A stretch of 64,000 nucleotides of DNA from Pseudomonas anguilliseptica (GCF_021375795.1 NZ_JAEIOI010000006.1:118869-182868), one strand, 5' to 3'; shown: positions 18,146 through 27,754, counted from the stretch's first letter. The notes: generated from the letters alone by a model not told the origin. Numbers and translations are program-made.

Positions 18146-19315
18146 TTAGAGGGTGCCGCGCAGGGCTTTCTCGAACAGCTGGCTGTATTGCTGCGCGGTA
18201 AAGGCAATCGGGTTGGTGCCAGCGGACGGGTCAACCTCGGCCATCTGCCCAACCTGCTCGATGCGCGTGTCATCAATGCCGATCTCGCCCAGACTATGCG
18301 GGATGCCGACCTGCTCACGCAGCGCCATCACCCACTCAAGTACGCCCGTAAAACCGGGCTTGGCCAGGTTCAGGTAGCGCGCCATTTTCTCCATCTGCGG
18401 CTCGATGCGCTCACGGTTGGCCACCAGCACATAGGGCATCAGCACCGCGTTGAGCAGGCCGTGGTGGGCGTCGTACAGCGCGCCCAGCGGATGGGCCAGA
18501 GCGTGCATGGCACCCAGGCCGCGCTGGAAAGCGGTGGCGCCCATGCTCGACGCCACCAGCATCTGCAAGCGCGCTTCCACATCGCTGCCCTGCGCCACTG
18601 CGCGCGGCAGATACTCCTGCACCAGGCGCATGCCTTCCAGGGCAATGCCTTCGGCCATGGGGTGAAACAGCGGCGAGCAGAAGGCCTCCAGGTTATGTGA
18701 CAGCGCATCCATACCAGTGGCGGCAGTGATCTTGGCCGGCAGGCCGAGGGTCAGTTCCGGATCGAGGATCACCAGCGCCGGCAACATGCGCGCGTGGAAG
18801 ATGATGCGTTTGATATGCGCATCATCATCGGTGATCACCGAGGCACGGCCGACTTCCGAGCCGGTACCGGCAGTAGTCGGCACCGCCACCACCGGGGCCA
18901 TGCCGGCAACATTGACGCGATTGCAGTTGTCGCCGATGTCTTCGAAATCCCACAACGGCCGATCCTGGCCGACCATCAGGGCGATGGCCTTGCCGGCATC
19001 CAGCGCCGAGCCGCCGCCAAAGGCGATCACCCCGTCATGCTTGCCGGCCTTGAATGCGGCCACCCCGTCCATCACGTTCTGCCCGGTGGGGTTGCCCTTG
19101 ATGCCATGGAACAACCCGGCCTTGAGGCCATCATCGCGGCAGTGCAACAGCGCGCGGTCGATCATCGGCAAGGCGGCCAGGCCAGGGTCGGTGACCAGCA
19201 GCGGCGCGCTCATGCCCAGTTGCCGGCAGGCCGCCGCCAGCTCGTTGATGCGACCCACGCCGACACGCACCGAGGTCGGGTAATTCCAGTTCATGCGGTA
19301 ATGATTCAGGTCCAT
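18146..19315 (-). CDS. Iron-containing alcohol dehydrogenase
   Basis: A 389-residue type III (Fe-dependent) alcohol dehydrogenase. NAD binding: VIAFGGGSALDAGKAIA near residues 95-111; VAVPTTAGTGSEVGRASVI follows. Metal ligands are expected in TGMDALSHNLEAFCS and GAMHALAHPLGALYDAHHG, where the conserved His residues are present. Start at the ATG at 19315, 8 bp past the stop of the aldehyde dehydrogenase gene. With that enzyme and the glutamine synthetase homologue it probably oxidises the alcohol group of a gamma-glutamylated amino alcohol or a related substrate; this role is inferred from context. Confidence 0.93.
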   Translation of the reverse strand: MDLNHYRMNWNYPTSVRVGVGRINELAAACRQLGMSAPLLVTDPGLAALPMIDRALLHCRDDGLKAGLFHGIKGNPTGQNVMDGVAAFKAGKHDGVIAFGGGSALDAGKAIALMVGQDRPLWDFEDIGDNCNRVNVAGMAPVVAVPTTAGTGSEVGRASVITDDDAHIKRIIFHARMLPALVILDPELTLGLPAKITAATGMDALSHNLEAFCSPLFHPMAEGIALEGMRLVQEYLPRAVAQGSDVEARLQMLVASSMGATAFQRGLGAMHALAHPLGALYDAHHGLLNAVLMPYVLVANRERIEPQMEKMARYLNLAKPGFTGVLEWVMALREQVGIPHSLGEIGIDDTRIEQVGQMAEVDPSAGTNPIAFTAQQYSQLFEKALRGTL

Positions 19316-19323
19316 GGCTCGCC

Positions 19324-20712
19324 TCACAGCTGGGTCTTGAAATGGAAGGATTTCGGCCGTGTGACGTGCTCGAAGCCGACGCTGGACAGGGTGCAGCCGC
19401 GCCCGGAGTTCTTCACCCCGGTCCAGGCCAGTGCCGGGTCGAGGTAGTCACAGCGATTGAGAAAAACCGTGCCCGCCTCTACCCGTTCGGCCAGGGCCAT
19501 GGCGGCATCCACGTCACGGCTGAAGATCGCGGCGGTAAGGCCAAACTCGCTGTCGTTCATCAGCGCCAGGGCCTCCTCGTCATCCTTGACCTTCTGGATG
19601 CCCACCACTGGGCCAAAGGATTCCTCGGTCATCACCCGCATACCGTGGTGCACATTGGTCAGCACCTGCGGCGCGAGGTACTGCGAGCCGGGGTGGTCCA
19701 GGGCAAAGTCGGCCGGCACCAGATGGGCGGTGGCGCCCTGTGCGATGGCATCGTGAATCTGCCCTCGGACGAAATCCGCCGCCTCGGCGCGTACCAACGG
19801 GCCGAGGGTGGTATCGGGGTCATCAGAGCGGCCGAGTTTGTACTGCTTGACCAGCGCCACCGCCTGTTCGACGAAGGCGTCATACAGCGATTCGTGCACA
19901 TAGATGCGCTCGATGCCGCAGCAGGATTGCCCGGAGTTGAAGAACGCCCCATCAATCGTGGTTTCCACCGCATGGGCCAGGTGAGCGTCGGCGCGCACAT
20001 AGGCCGGGTCCTTGCCGCCCAACTCCAGGCCGATGCTGAGAAAGCGCCCCACCGCCACCCGTTCGACCATGGTGCCGCCGGGTACCGAACCGGTGAAGGC
20101 CACATGGGCAATGGTCGGCGCCTGGATCAGCGCCTCGGTTTCACCGTGGCTCAGGTGCAGGTACTGGAATACTCCGTCGGGCAAGCCGGCCTCGCTGAAG
20201 GCTTCGACCATGCGCTCGGCGCACAGAGGGGTTTGCGCGGAGTGCTTGAGTAGCACCGCATTGCCGGCCAGCAGCGCCGGCATCACCGCGTTTACCGCCG
20301 TCAGGTAGGGGTAGTTCCAGGGTGCGATCACCAGCGCCACGCCCAGCGGTTCACGGCGGATAAAGCGGATAAACCCGGGCTTCTCCGGCACTTGAATATC
20401 CGCCAGGGCCTGCTCGGCGATATCCGCCATATAGCTGGCACGTTCGACAAAGCCGCGCACCTCGCCTGCGGCATAGCGGATCGGCCGGCCCATCATCCAG
20501 CACAGCTCTTCAGCCAGCTGGGTTTCCTTGGCGGCGAACGCAGCAATCGCCTTACGGCCGATGGCGATACGCTCAGCCAGCGGGGTGGTCTTCCAGACCT
20601 GCTGCGCCAACTCAGCCTTGGCCAGAGCCGCCTGAATTTCAGGGTTAGAAGCCAGATGGCGCTCGACATACACCGAGCCGTCGATGGGAGAAATGCATTG
20701 CAGTTTGCTCAT
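19324..20712 (-). CDS. Aldehyde dehydrogenase family protein
   Basis: A 462-residue NAD(P)-dependent aldehyde dehydrogenase. Cofactor binding begins at VIAPWNYPY, the general base Glu is in LELGGKDPAYV, and the catalytic Cys is in FFNSGQSCCGIERIYV (two adjacent Cys). C-terminal EESFGPVVGIQKV completes the family pattern. Start at the ATG at 20712 (MSKLQCISPIDG), with GGAG six bases upstream; the frame is open further back to 20886 but that part reads through a repeat-like intergenic stretch. Middle gene of the set with an alcohol dehydrogenase and a glutamine synthetase homologue. Confidence 0.95.
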   Translation of the reverse strand: MSKLQCISPIDGSVYVERHLASNPEIQAALAKAELAQQVWKTTPLAERIAIGRKAIAAFAAKETQLAEELCWMMGRPIRYAAGEVRGFVERASYMADIAEQALADIQVPEKPGFIRFIRREPLGVALVIAPWNYPYLTAVNAVMPALLAGNAVLLKHSAQTPLCAERMVEAFSEAGLPDGVFQYLHLSHGETEALIQAPTIAHVAFTGSVPGGTMVERVAVGRFLSIGLELGGKDPAYVRADAHLAHAVETTIDGAFFNSGQSCCGIERIYVHESLYDAFVEQAVALVKQYKLGRSDDPDTTLGPLVRAEAADFVRGQIHDAIAQGATAHLVPADFALDHPGSQYLAPQVLTNVHHGMRVMTEESFGPVVGIQKVKDDEEALALMNDSEFGLTAAIFSRDVDAAMALAERVEAGTVFLNRCDYLDPALAWTGVKNSGRGCTLSSVGFEHVTRPKSFHFKTQL

Positions 20713-20776
20713 AACAGGCTCCATAACTGGACGCATACATTTGGCCCCCTCGCCCGCAAGCGGTAGAGGGGAGCGA

Positions 20777-22150
20777 TCAGATAATTTCGAAGTAGCGATC
20801 CAGTTCCCAGTCGCTGACATGCCGGCGGTATTCGCGCTCTTCCCATTCGCGGCTGGCGGCGAAATGCTCAACAAACTCATCGCCAAACAGCTCCCGCGCC
20901 GCTGTCGACCCCTTCAGCCGTTGCGCCGCATCCCACAGGGTGCGCGGCAGGGCCAGCTCTTCCGGGTGCTTCATGGCGTAGGCGTTACCCACCACCGGCT
21001 CGGTCGGTTCCCACTGCTGCATCACGCCATACAGACCGGAGCCAAGCGCCACCGACAGGGCCAGAAACGGATTGCCGTCGGCCGCACCGAGGCGATATTC
21101 CTGACGCTGGGATTTGTCGCTGCCGGGAATGACGCGCAGCGCAGCGGTGCGGTTCTCCACACCCCAGGTGGCATCGGTGGGTGCCCAGAAGCCGGGAATC
21201 AGCCGACGATAGCTGTTCAACGTGGGCGCCACCATGCAGAGGAACTCCGGCATCAGGCGCTGCTGGCCAGCAAGGAAGTGGCGCTGAATCTTGCTCATGT
21301 TGTGCGCCTGGCTCGGGTCATAGAACGCCGACTTGCCGCTGGCCAGATCACGCAACGACACATGGATATGCCCGCTCTGCCCCGGGTATTTGCCCGACCA
21401 CTTGGCCATAAAGGTGGCCATCAGGCCGTTACGCTGGGCCAACACCTTCATAAAGGTCTTGAACAGCGCGCCCTTGTCGGCTGCGGCTTCGGCGCGGTCA
21501 TAGGCGATGGCTGCTTCCAGTACGCCGGGGCCGGTTTCGGTGTGCAGGCCTTCGATGGGGAAGTCCATGCGCTCGGCCATTTCCAGAATCTCGTGGTACA
21601 GCTCGGCGTGCACCGAGTTGCGAATCATCGAGTAGCCGAACCAGTCCGGGGTAAACGGCTTGAGGTTGCGAAAGCCCTTCTCGCGGGCCGACTCTGGGGT
21701 TTCATCGAACATGAAGAACTCATATTCCAGCGCCGCGAAGGCATCAAAACCCATGGCCTTGCTGCGCTCGACCACCCGCCGCAAGGTTCCGCGTGGGCAG
21801 ACTTTTTCCGCCGCCTCGGCAAACTCGCAGATAAACAGCAGCATGCCGTTCTCGAAGGGCAACTCACGGCAGGTATGCGGCAGCACGCGCACCGGAGCAT
21901 CGGGGTAACCGGTGTGCCAACCGGTGTATTGGGCGTTGTCGTAGAGCTGGTCCTTCACGTCCCAGCCAAGCACCACATCGCAGAAGGCAAAGCCGCTGTC
22001 GAGGGCGGAGAAGAATTTGCTGCGGCTGAGGTATTTGCCACGCATCACGCCATCGTTATCGAACACCCCGACCTTGATGTGGCTAAGGCCGCGCTCTTCG
22101 ACAATACGCTTGGCATCCTGAACGGTTTTCACGTCTCGCGGATTGAGCAT
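20777..22150 (-). CDS. Glutamine synthetase family protein, likely gamma-glutamyl-amine ligase
   Basis: A 457-residue type-I glutamine synthetase fold: LEYEFFMFDE and GLHTETGPGVLEAAIAYD (metal-binding Glu), GHIHVSLRDL (active-site His), then NSYRRLIPGFWAPTDATWGV and EYRLGAADGNPFLALSVAL. It lacks the Tyr adenylylation segment of GlnA. Homologues (PuuA, PauA, IpuC) attach glutamate to amines before oxidation. The oxidising partners here are the downstream aldehyde and alcohol dehydrogenases, pointing to an amino alcohol or polyamine. No gamma-glutamyl hydrolase is seen nearby, so release of the product must be done elsewhere. The substrate is not determined by the sequence. Confidence 0.9.
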   Translation of the reverse strand: MLNPRDVKTVQDAKRIVEERGLSHIKVGVFDNDGVMRGKYLSRSKFFSALDSGFAFCDVVLGWDVKDQLYDNAQYTGWHTGYPDAPVRVLPHTCRELPFENGMLLFICEFAEAAEKVCPRGTLRRVVERSKAMGFDAFAALEYEFFMFDETPESAREKGFRNLKPFTPDWFGYSMIRNSVHAELYHEILEMAERMDFPIEGLHTETGPGVLEAAIAYDRAEAAADKGALFKTFMKVLAQRNGLMATFMAKWSGKYPGQSGHIHVSLRDLASGKSAFYDPSQAHNMSKIQRHFLAGQQRLMPEFLCMVAPTLNSYRRLIPGFWAPTDATWGVENRTAALRVIPGSDKSQRQEYRLGAADGNPFLALSVALGSGLYGVMQQWEPTEPVVGNAYAMKHPEELALPRTLWDAAQRLKGSTAARELFGDEFVEHFAASREWEEREYRRHVSDWELDRYFEII

Positions 22151-22477
22151 AAATGCACCTGTCTATTGTTGTTATGGCCGACATCCGGTGTCAGTCCTGC
22201 AGGCAACAACAGCGTCTCAAGCGCATCCCCACAACCACCACACAACGCGCTCTGACTACTAACCAACACCTGTTAGAACACCCGGCAAAAAGCTCCATCA
22301 GTGTGGTACAGGTTTGCCAAGTTGGCTGGGCAATTAGGTAAAACAACTGGCAAGCGTTGCAGCACAGGTGACGGCAGACACTGCTCTGCTGTAAAAGCAC
22401 AGATCACCGCCCGCCGAACACCTGGCTGCATGTGCCAAGTGGCCGCCAGAAGCCATACCGGAGATTGTTTGAAGCCG
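22151..22477. other. Intergenic region between divergent genes
   Basis: About 327 bp between the glutamine synthetase homologue and the binding protein, which are divergent, so it should hold both promoters. I see no clear operator palindrome, riboswitch or terminator in it. Confidence 0.5.
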
Positions 22478-23275
22478 ATGCCCCGCACCCTGCCAGCGTC
22501 CTGCCAGACTCGGCGTCGCACAACAGTTGCCGCCGCACTGGTACTGACTCTCGCTACCTGGCTTGCGCCTACAGCCTGTTTGGCACGTGACTGGCTGATC
22601 TACACCCACAGCCTGGATAGCCAGGCCGAGCTGATCGACGGCCAGTTACGCGGCCGCGAACATGCCGGCAAGCGGGCGTTCTTTCTGGAGCTGGTGCGCG
22701 AGCTGCTGACTGATATGGCAAAGCCGCTGGCAATCCAGGAAGTGCCCTTGGCGCGAGGGCTGGCGCAACTGCAACAACGTGACGATGTGGTGCTCTTCAA
22801 CCTTGGCAAAACTCCGGAGCGCTTGCCACTGGCGCACTGGGTCGGGCCCATCTGGGAAGAGACCGACTGGCTCTACGAGAACAGCCAACGGCCCACCGGT
22901 ATCCACAGCCTGGAGGATGCCAAAAACCTGCCGGTGTGCGTGCTCAACGGCAGCTCCCATGACGAACGCCTGACGACCATGGCGTTCACCCAGCTAAAGC
23001 GCAACAACGCCTACAGCACCTGTTTCAGCATGCTCGCAGCCGGCCGGGTTGCGCTGGTTGCCTCGGCCGACTCCGGGCTCGCCCAGAGGCTTCGCGAGGC
23101 TGGCGTCGTGGCCGATAAGGTACGCCCAAGCGCCGTGCAACTGGGCCGCGACGAAGGCTATATCGCCCTGTCACGCAGCATGCCGGAGCAGGACATCGCG
23201 CGCTGGCGCGCTGCCTTGCTGCGCGTGCAGCAGGATGGTCGCTTCCAGGCCTTGCGCAATCGCTACGCGCACTGA
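22478..23275 (+). CDS. Substrate-binding-domain protein, secreted
   Basis: A 265-residue protein with an N-terminal signal peptide (RRRTTVAAALVLTLATWLAP, cleavage near CLA-RDW). The mature domain resembles family 3 solute-binding proteins in length and layout (FLELVRELLTDMAKPLAIQE, RGLAQLQQRDDVVLFNLGKT, LEDAKNLPVCVLNGSS), ending in GRFQALRNRYAH. The ATG at 22478 is used; a TTG at 22469 has GGAG five bases upstream and could be the real start, adding three residues. No permease is adjacent. It lies between the amine-catabolic genes and the TRAP transporter, but a direct tie is unproven. Confidence 0.72.
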   Translation: MPRTLPASCQTRRRTTVAAALVLTLATWLAPTACLARDWLIYTHSLDSQAELIDGQLRGREHAGKRAFFLELVRELLTDMAKPLAIQEVPLARGLAQLQQRDDVVLFNLGKTPERLPLAHWVGPIWEETDWLYENSQRPTGIHSLEDAKNLPVCVLNGSSHDERLTTMAFTQLKRNNAYSTCFSMLAAGRVALVASADSGLAQRLREAGVVADKVRPSAVQLGRDEGYIALSRSMPEQDIARWRAALLRVQQDGRFQALRNRYAH

Positions 23276-23353
23276 CTGAGCCACCTGCCTGCCGCGCAAA
23301 AAAATACGCCCGCATTTTGCAATGCGAGCGTGAGGTGTAGCGAACCCAGGCAG

Positions 23354-24406
23354 CTAGCCGCGATAGGGCGCGCCGGCCTTGGCCATCAGGGCGTTGTACT
23401 TCTTGAATATTTCCACCACACGAGCACAGCGTGGGCTGGTCTTGGCGATCTCATCCCAGAACACCTGGGCTTCGGCCTCAACGGTGGCCCACTCCTCGGC
23501 CGGAATCGAGGTCAACTGTAGCTTGCCGCCCTCAACCCGCAGTTGCGCCTCCCCGCCCCAGTACCAGTGCTGGCGGTAGTAGTTGGAGCTGTCCATGCAC
23601 AGCTTGAATAGGGTTTTCAGATGTTCCGGCACTTCGGCCCATTTATCCGAGTTGGCAAAGTAGGAACCGCACCAGGCGCCGGAGATGTTGTTGGTGAGGA
23701 AGTACTTGGTCACGTTGGCCCAACCGACGGTGTAATCCTCGGTGATGCCGGACCAGGCGATACCGTCCAGCTCGCCAGTCTGGATCGCCACTTCGACGTC
23801 CTCCCAGGGCAGGGTCACCGGAATCACGCCAAAGCGGGTGAGGAACTTACCCGCCGTGGGGAAGGTAAAAATGCGCTTACCCTTGAGGTCAGCCAGCTTG
23901 GTGATTGGCTCCACCGTGGCAAAATGGCAAGGGTCCCAGGCTCCCGCACCGAGCCAGGTCACGCCTTTGACCTCACCATAGGCTTCGGCCCAGATTTCAT
24001 TGAGCCCGTACTGGTTGAACAGCACGGGGACATCCAGGCTGTAGCGCGTGGCAAACGGGAAGTAGCCACCGAACACCGAGATATCCACCGGCGCGGCAAT
24101 GGAGTCGTCGTCACTCTGCACCGCATCGATGGTGCCCTTCTGCATGGCGCGGAACAGCTCGCCGGTGGGCACCAGCTGGTCGGCGTAATACAGCTGGATT
24201 TCCATCTCGCCGTTGGCTGCCTTGTTGAAGGCGTCAATGGACGGTTTGATCACATGCTCGCCCAACGCCGGGCCGGCATAGGTTTGCAGGCGCCAGGTAA
24301 TTTTCTTTGGTTCGGCCGCGTAGATATGCGCCGAGCCAAGCGCCGTTGCCCCGACGGCCCCGGTGGCCACTGCGGCGGTTTTCAGAAAACTGCGTCTCGT
24401 ACTCAT
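23354..24406 (-). CDS. TRAP transporter substrate-binding protein (DctP type)
   Basis: A 350-residue periplasmic binding protein with a Tat-type signal, TRRSFLKTAAVATGAVGATA, cleavage near IYAAEP. The mature part has the DctP/TAXI-unlike layout KITWRLQTYAGPALGEHVIK, QLYYADQLVPTGELFRAMQK and GKRIFTFPTAGKFLTRFGV. Tat export suggests it folds before export. It is the last gene of the transporter, 170 bp after the large permease, in the order small permease, large permease, binding protein, which is unusual for TRAP systems. Ligand unknown; members of this subgroup with Tat signals often bind monocarboxylates or 2-oxo acids. Confidence 0.92.
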   Translation of the reverse strand: MSTRRSFLKTAAVATGAVGATALGSAHIYAAEPKKITWRLQTYAGPALGEHVIKPSIDAFNKAANGEMEIQLYYADQLVPTGELFRAMQKGTIDAVQSDDDSIAAPVDISVFGGYFPFATRYSLDVPVLFNQYGLNEIWAEAYGEVKGVTWLGAGAWDPCHFATVEPITKLADLKGKRIFTFPTAGKFLTRFGVIPVTLPWEDVEVAIQTGELDGIAWSGITEDYTVGWANVTKYFLTNNISGAWCGSYFANSDKWAEVPEHLKTLFKLCMDSSNYYRQHWYWGGEAQLRVEGGKLQLTSIPAEEWATVEAEAQVFWDEIAKTSPRCARVVEIFKKYNALMAKAGAPYRG

Positions 24407-24576
24407 GCTGTTATCTCCAGACGTGTCGATTCAGATGGCATACAACCGCTCTGCGTGGCCCGGGAGGGTTCGCAGGGTTTTCAGACCGGCAACCTGTACC
24501 TGGTATTACCTGAGCCCCTGGTTAATCGGCGGCTACAACCGGCACAACTGCGCTTACCTACTGCTGAATGGGTTTT

Positions 24577-25902
24577 TCAACTGCCGTAGTGCCACTGCGG
24601 TAGCCACAGGGCGATCTGCGGGAAAATCATGACCAGCGTCAGGGCCAGAATCATGATCAGTACGAATGGGGTGACCGAAACGTAGATATCGCGCAGCGAG
24701 ACTTCCGGCGGAGCCATGGCGCGCATCAGGAACAGGTTGTAGCCGAAGGGCGGCGTCATATAAGCGATTTGGCAGGTGATGGTGTAGAGCACGCCGTACC
24801 ACACCAGGTCGAAGCCCAGCGCACCGACCAGGGGAATATAGAGCGGTGCAACTATCACCAGCATGGCCGTGTCATCCAGAAACATGCCCATCAGGATGAA
24901 CGACACTTGCATCAGAATCAGCACTTCCCAGGGTCCCAGGCCCAGGCTTTCGAGGAAGAACGCCTCGATCGCCTTGACCGCGCCCAGGCCGTCGAACACC
25001 GCGCCGAAGCACAGTGCGGCGAGAATGATCCACATAAACATGCAGCTGATTGCCAGCGTCTTGCGCAGGGTTTCTTCCATCACGCTGCGGGTCAGACGGC
25101 CTTTGACCCAGGCCGTCAGGGTCGCGGCCGCGGCACCAACAGCCGAACTTTCCACCAGGCTGGTAATGCCCATGAGAAACAGCCCGGTCATGCAAAAAAA
25201 GATAAACAGTGGCGCGATCCCGGCCTTGAGCAGCAAGAGTTTCTCGCGGCGGCTGATCTGCCCGCGCTCCTCCTCGGACAAGGCCGGCCCCAGCTCGGGT
25301 TGCAGGCGGCAGCGAATGGCAATGTAGAGGATAAACAGCCCGGCCATCAGCAAACCGGGAAACACCCCGGCCAACCACAGCTGGCCGACGGGCTGGCGGG
25401 CGATCATGCCGTACAGCACCAGCACCACGCTTGGCGGAATCAGAATACCGAGGGAACTGCCGGCCTGAATCACCCCGGTGACCATGATCTTGTCGTAACC
25501 ACGACGTAACAGCTCCGGCAGGGCGATGCTCGCGCCAATCGCCATGCCGGCGACGCTCAGCCCGTTCATCGCCGAGATTGCCACCATCAAGCCGATAGTG
25601 CCGATGGCCAAGCCGCCGTTGAGCGGTCCCATCCAGACGTGGAACATCTTGTAGAGGTCTTCGGCCAGCCCCGACTCGGAGAGCATATAGCCCATAAAGA
25701 CGAACAACGGCAGAGTCAGCAGCGGGTACCACTTCATCAGTTTCATGGCCGCACTGAAGGCCATTTCCGACCCGCCATCGCCCCACAGCAACAGGGCAGC
25801 GGCGGCGGCCACAAAACCGATGGCGCCGAACACCCGCTTACCGGTGAGCAGCAACAACATCATCGAGGAGAACATCAGCAGGGCAATCAGCTGGTAATCC
25901 AT
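24577..25902 (-). CDS. TRAP transporter large permease (DctM type)
   Basis: A 441-residue membrane protein with about 12 hydrophobic segments, including GFVAAAAALLLWGD, GLAIGTIGLMVAISAMNGLS and QAGSSLGILIPPSVVLVLYG, the last being the diagnostic DctM motif. It uses a sodium or proton gradient to import the ligand delivered by the binding protein. Start at the ATG at 25902, which overlaps the stop of the small permease gene by one base (TAATG); an upstream frame extension to 25986 lies inside that gene and is rejected. Confidence 0.94.
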   Translation of the reverse strand: MDYQLIALLMFSSMMLLLLTGKRVFGAIGFVAAAAALLLWGDGGSEMAFSAAMKLMKWYPLLTLPLFVFMGYMLSESGLAEDLYKMFHVWMGPLNGGLAIGTIGLMVAISAMNGLSVAGMAIGASIALPELLRRGYDKIMVTGVIQAGSSLGILIPPSVVLVLYGMIARQPVGQLWLAGVFPGLLMAGLFILYIAIRCRLQPELGPALSEEERGQISRREKLLLLKAGIAPLFIFFCMTGLFLMGITSLVESSAVGAAAATLTAWVKGRLTRSVMEETLRKTLAISCMFMWIILAALCFGAVFDGLGAVKAIEAFFLESLGLGPWEVLILMQVSFILMGMFLDDTAMLVIVAPLYIPLVGALGFDLVWYGVLYTITCQIAYMTPPFGYNLFLMRAMAPPEVSLRDIYVSVTPFVLIMILALTLVMIFPQIALWLPQWHYGS

Positions 25903-26408
25903 TACAGGGTTTCCCCCAGGGCAGCGGCAATGTCCTTGCACAGTGTGGCAACGGCCTGCAGCAACATCAGGGCAATGCCGATGCACATGATGATCTTGAT
26001 TGGCGCCATAGGCGGCGACCAGGCCGAGTAGCTGGTTTCGTTGTACTCAAGGGCGTACTGGGTCGAGGAGATACCGCCGTAAAGCAGCAGCACCAGGTAG
26101 AAGAGCAGAAAGCCCACTGTCAGCAGATCCATGATTGCGCGGGTGCGCGGCGACCAGTTGCTGTAGAACAGGTCCATGCGCACATGGGCATCCAGTTGCA
26201 TGGAATAGGCGCCGCCGAGCAGGAAGTAAGCAACCATCAGAAACTGCGCCGACTCCAACGTCCAGGCGGCCGGGGTAAAGAAGGTCTTGCCGATCGAGGA
26301 GTAGAGCAACACCCCGAGGATGGCGAAAATCAGGTACATGGCGAAGCGCCCTACAACGCGGTTCATCGCTTCCACTGCGTGCACAAACCACCTGATGGCC
26401 CTGAGCAT
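25902..26408 (-). CDS. TRAP transporter small permease (DctQ type)
   Basis: A 168-residue protein with four predicted helices (YLIFAILGVLLYSS, FLMVAYFLLGGAYSMQ, LLTVGFLLFYLVLLLYGG, IKIIMCIGIALMLLQAVATL) as in DctQ. HVRMDLFYSNWSPRTRAIMD is the typical loop after the second helix. It pairs with the large permease to form the membrane complex and is translationally coupled to it. First gene of the transporter operon; about 170 bp upstream has no gene and should hold the promoter. Confidence 0.92.
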   Translation of the reverse strand: MLRAIRWFVHAVEAMNRVVGRFAMYLIFAILGVLLYSSIGKTFFTPAAWTLESAQFLMVAYFLLGGAYSMQLDAHVRMDLFYSNWSPRTRAIMDLLTVGFLLFYLVLLLYGGISSTQYALEYNETSYSAWSPPMAPIKIIMCIGIALMLLQAVATLCKDIAAALGETL

Positions 26409-26576
26409 GAGCGCTACCTGCCGAATAATTGTTATTCCGAGAGCCTAGACCAAGATGGCGTAAAGCCAACCCGTGCAGACAGCGTTAGCACAAAGCACGC
26501 CAGCACTCTGGCCCAGATAATCTCTCTCGAAATATCAGCAGCTTAGTGTTCAGCTGAACGCCGCAGCAAAGGCGTC

Positions 26577-27524
26577 CTAGGGCGCTAGAAAGGCCTTCAG
26601 CACCGCCACGGTGCGCAGCGGATCCTCTTCTTGGGGCACATGTCCCAGCTCGTCGAACAGCACCAGGCGGCTGCCTTTGATATCGCGTTTGAAGCGTTCG
26701 GCGTTGACCGGAGGAATCAACTCATCACGGCCACCCCAGATAATCAGCGTCGGCACCTTGAGTTCGGCGATACGGGTGTAGCTCTGCCCCGCTTCGGCCT
26801 GGATAAAACGCTGGCGTAAGGCATCACGGTTGCCAGCGCGCAGGGTCAGTTCGTAATAGCGATCGATCAGCTCATCACTGACCTTGCTCGGGTCGCCATA
26901 GACGTTACGGATGCTCGCCTCAATCATTGAGCGCGGCAGCAGGTTAGCCATCAACGGCGCCAGTGCAGGAATCTGCGCCAGACGAAACCCGATGGGGATG
27001 GAGGTGGCGTTGCGCGGGTAACCGGCGGCATCCACCAGCACCAGCCGCTCGACACGCTGCGGCTGATCCAGAGCAAACTGCCAGGCCAATTGCCCGCCAA
27101 AGCTGTTGCCGGCCAGTACCACGCGTGACACCTGCAACTGATCCAGTACATGGCCAAGGAAGGCGCTGTAATGCGCCATGCGGTAATCACCATCGGGGAA
27201 TGGTCCGGTCAGGCCGAAGCCCGGCAGATCGAGGCTGATCACCCGCCTCTGACTCTGCAAGTCCGCCACCCAGCCCTCCCAGGTGTGCAGGCTGGCCGAG
27301 GTGCCATGCAGCAGCACAATCGGCGTGGGGTCATCGCGCGGGCCCTGGTCGCGCAGGTGTACAAGCATACCGTCGATAGCCAGAAATGATGATGGTGGCA
27401 AGGCCCAGCGCGGCTTGAGCTGCGCCACGGGGCGATCCGGTGCCCAGTTCCAGGCGACCGCAGCGGCTAGGCTGATAAGTATCAGCAACACAACGGATAC
27501 GGCGATCTGTACGGCACGTTTCAT
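26577..27524 (-). CDS. Alpha/beta-hydrolase, membrane-anchored
   Basis: A 315-residue alpha/beta-hydrolase. Residues 5-27 are a membrane anchor or uncleaved signal (VQIAVSVVLLILISLAAAVA). The oxyanion HG is in VLLHGTSASLHTWEG, the nucleophile elbow is LAGNSFGGQLAW (GNSFGG, Ser), the acid is in IIWGGRDELIPP and the His in LGHVPQEEDP, so the triad is complete. Related to meta-cleavage hydrolases and haloperoxidase-like esterases; substrate unknown. Start at the ATG at 27524, AGGTG upstream; the in-frame extension to 27620 reads through a repeat and is rejected. Confidence 0.88.
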   Translation of the reverse strand: MKRAVQIAVSVVLLILISLAAAVAWNWAPDRPVAQLKPRWALPPSSFLAIDGMLVHLRDQGPRDDPTPIVLLHGTSASLHTWEGWVADLQSQRRVISLDLPGFGLTGPFPDGDYRMAHYSAFLGHVLDQLQVSRVVLAGNSFGGQLAWQFALDQPQRVERLVLVDAAGYPRNATSIPIGFRLAQIPALAPLMANLLPRSMIEASIRNVYGDPSKVSDELIDRYYELTLRAGNRDALRQRFIQAEAGQSYTRIAELKVPTLIIWGGRDELIPPVNAERFKRDIKGSRLVLFDELGHVPQEEDPLRTVAVLKAFLAP

Positions 27525-27604
27525 GGTCGACACCTGAGGACGGGGCACTGGCAATACTAGCCAACGAGACGCAGCTTGCCTGTGACCGTCGTGCAGTAAC
27601 CTTT

Positions 27605-27660
27605 TGTAGGAGCGGTCCATGGCCGCGATAAGGACTTCGCAGGCATGACCCGTTCCTACA
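27605..27660. repeat. REP/BIME-like inverted repeat
   Basis: TGTAGGAGCGG at 27605-27615 and CCGTTCCTACA at 27650-27660 are the inverted outer arms; the inner part (CCATGGCCGCGATAAGG) follows the pattern of Pseudomonas REP sequences. It lies upstream of the hydrolase gene. Confidence 0.75.
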
Positions 27661-27686
27661 GGTTGCTCATTTAAAAGACGAAAAAA

Positions 27687-27706
27687 AGCCCCGATGTGCC
27701 GGGGCT
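27687..27706 (-). terminator. Terminator downstream of the Old Yellow Enzyme gene
   Basis: AGCCCCG at 27687-27693 pairs with CGGGGCT at 27700-27706 with a 6-base loop, followed on the minus strand by seven T. It serves the gene ending at 27839. Confidence 0.85.
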
Positions 27707-27754
27707 TGAGGAGTGTTGCGCCGTTTTGCGGCGCACACGATAAAGCGGGTATTT

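Noticed and set aside
22151..22477. Riboswitch or small RNA in the gap before the binding protein gene
   Set aside because: No recognisable aptamer motif or terminator; only a normal divergent promoter region is likely.
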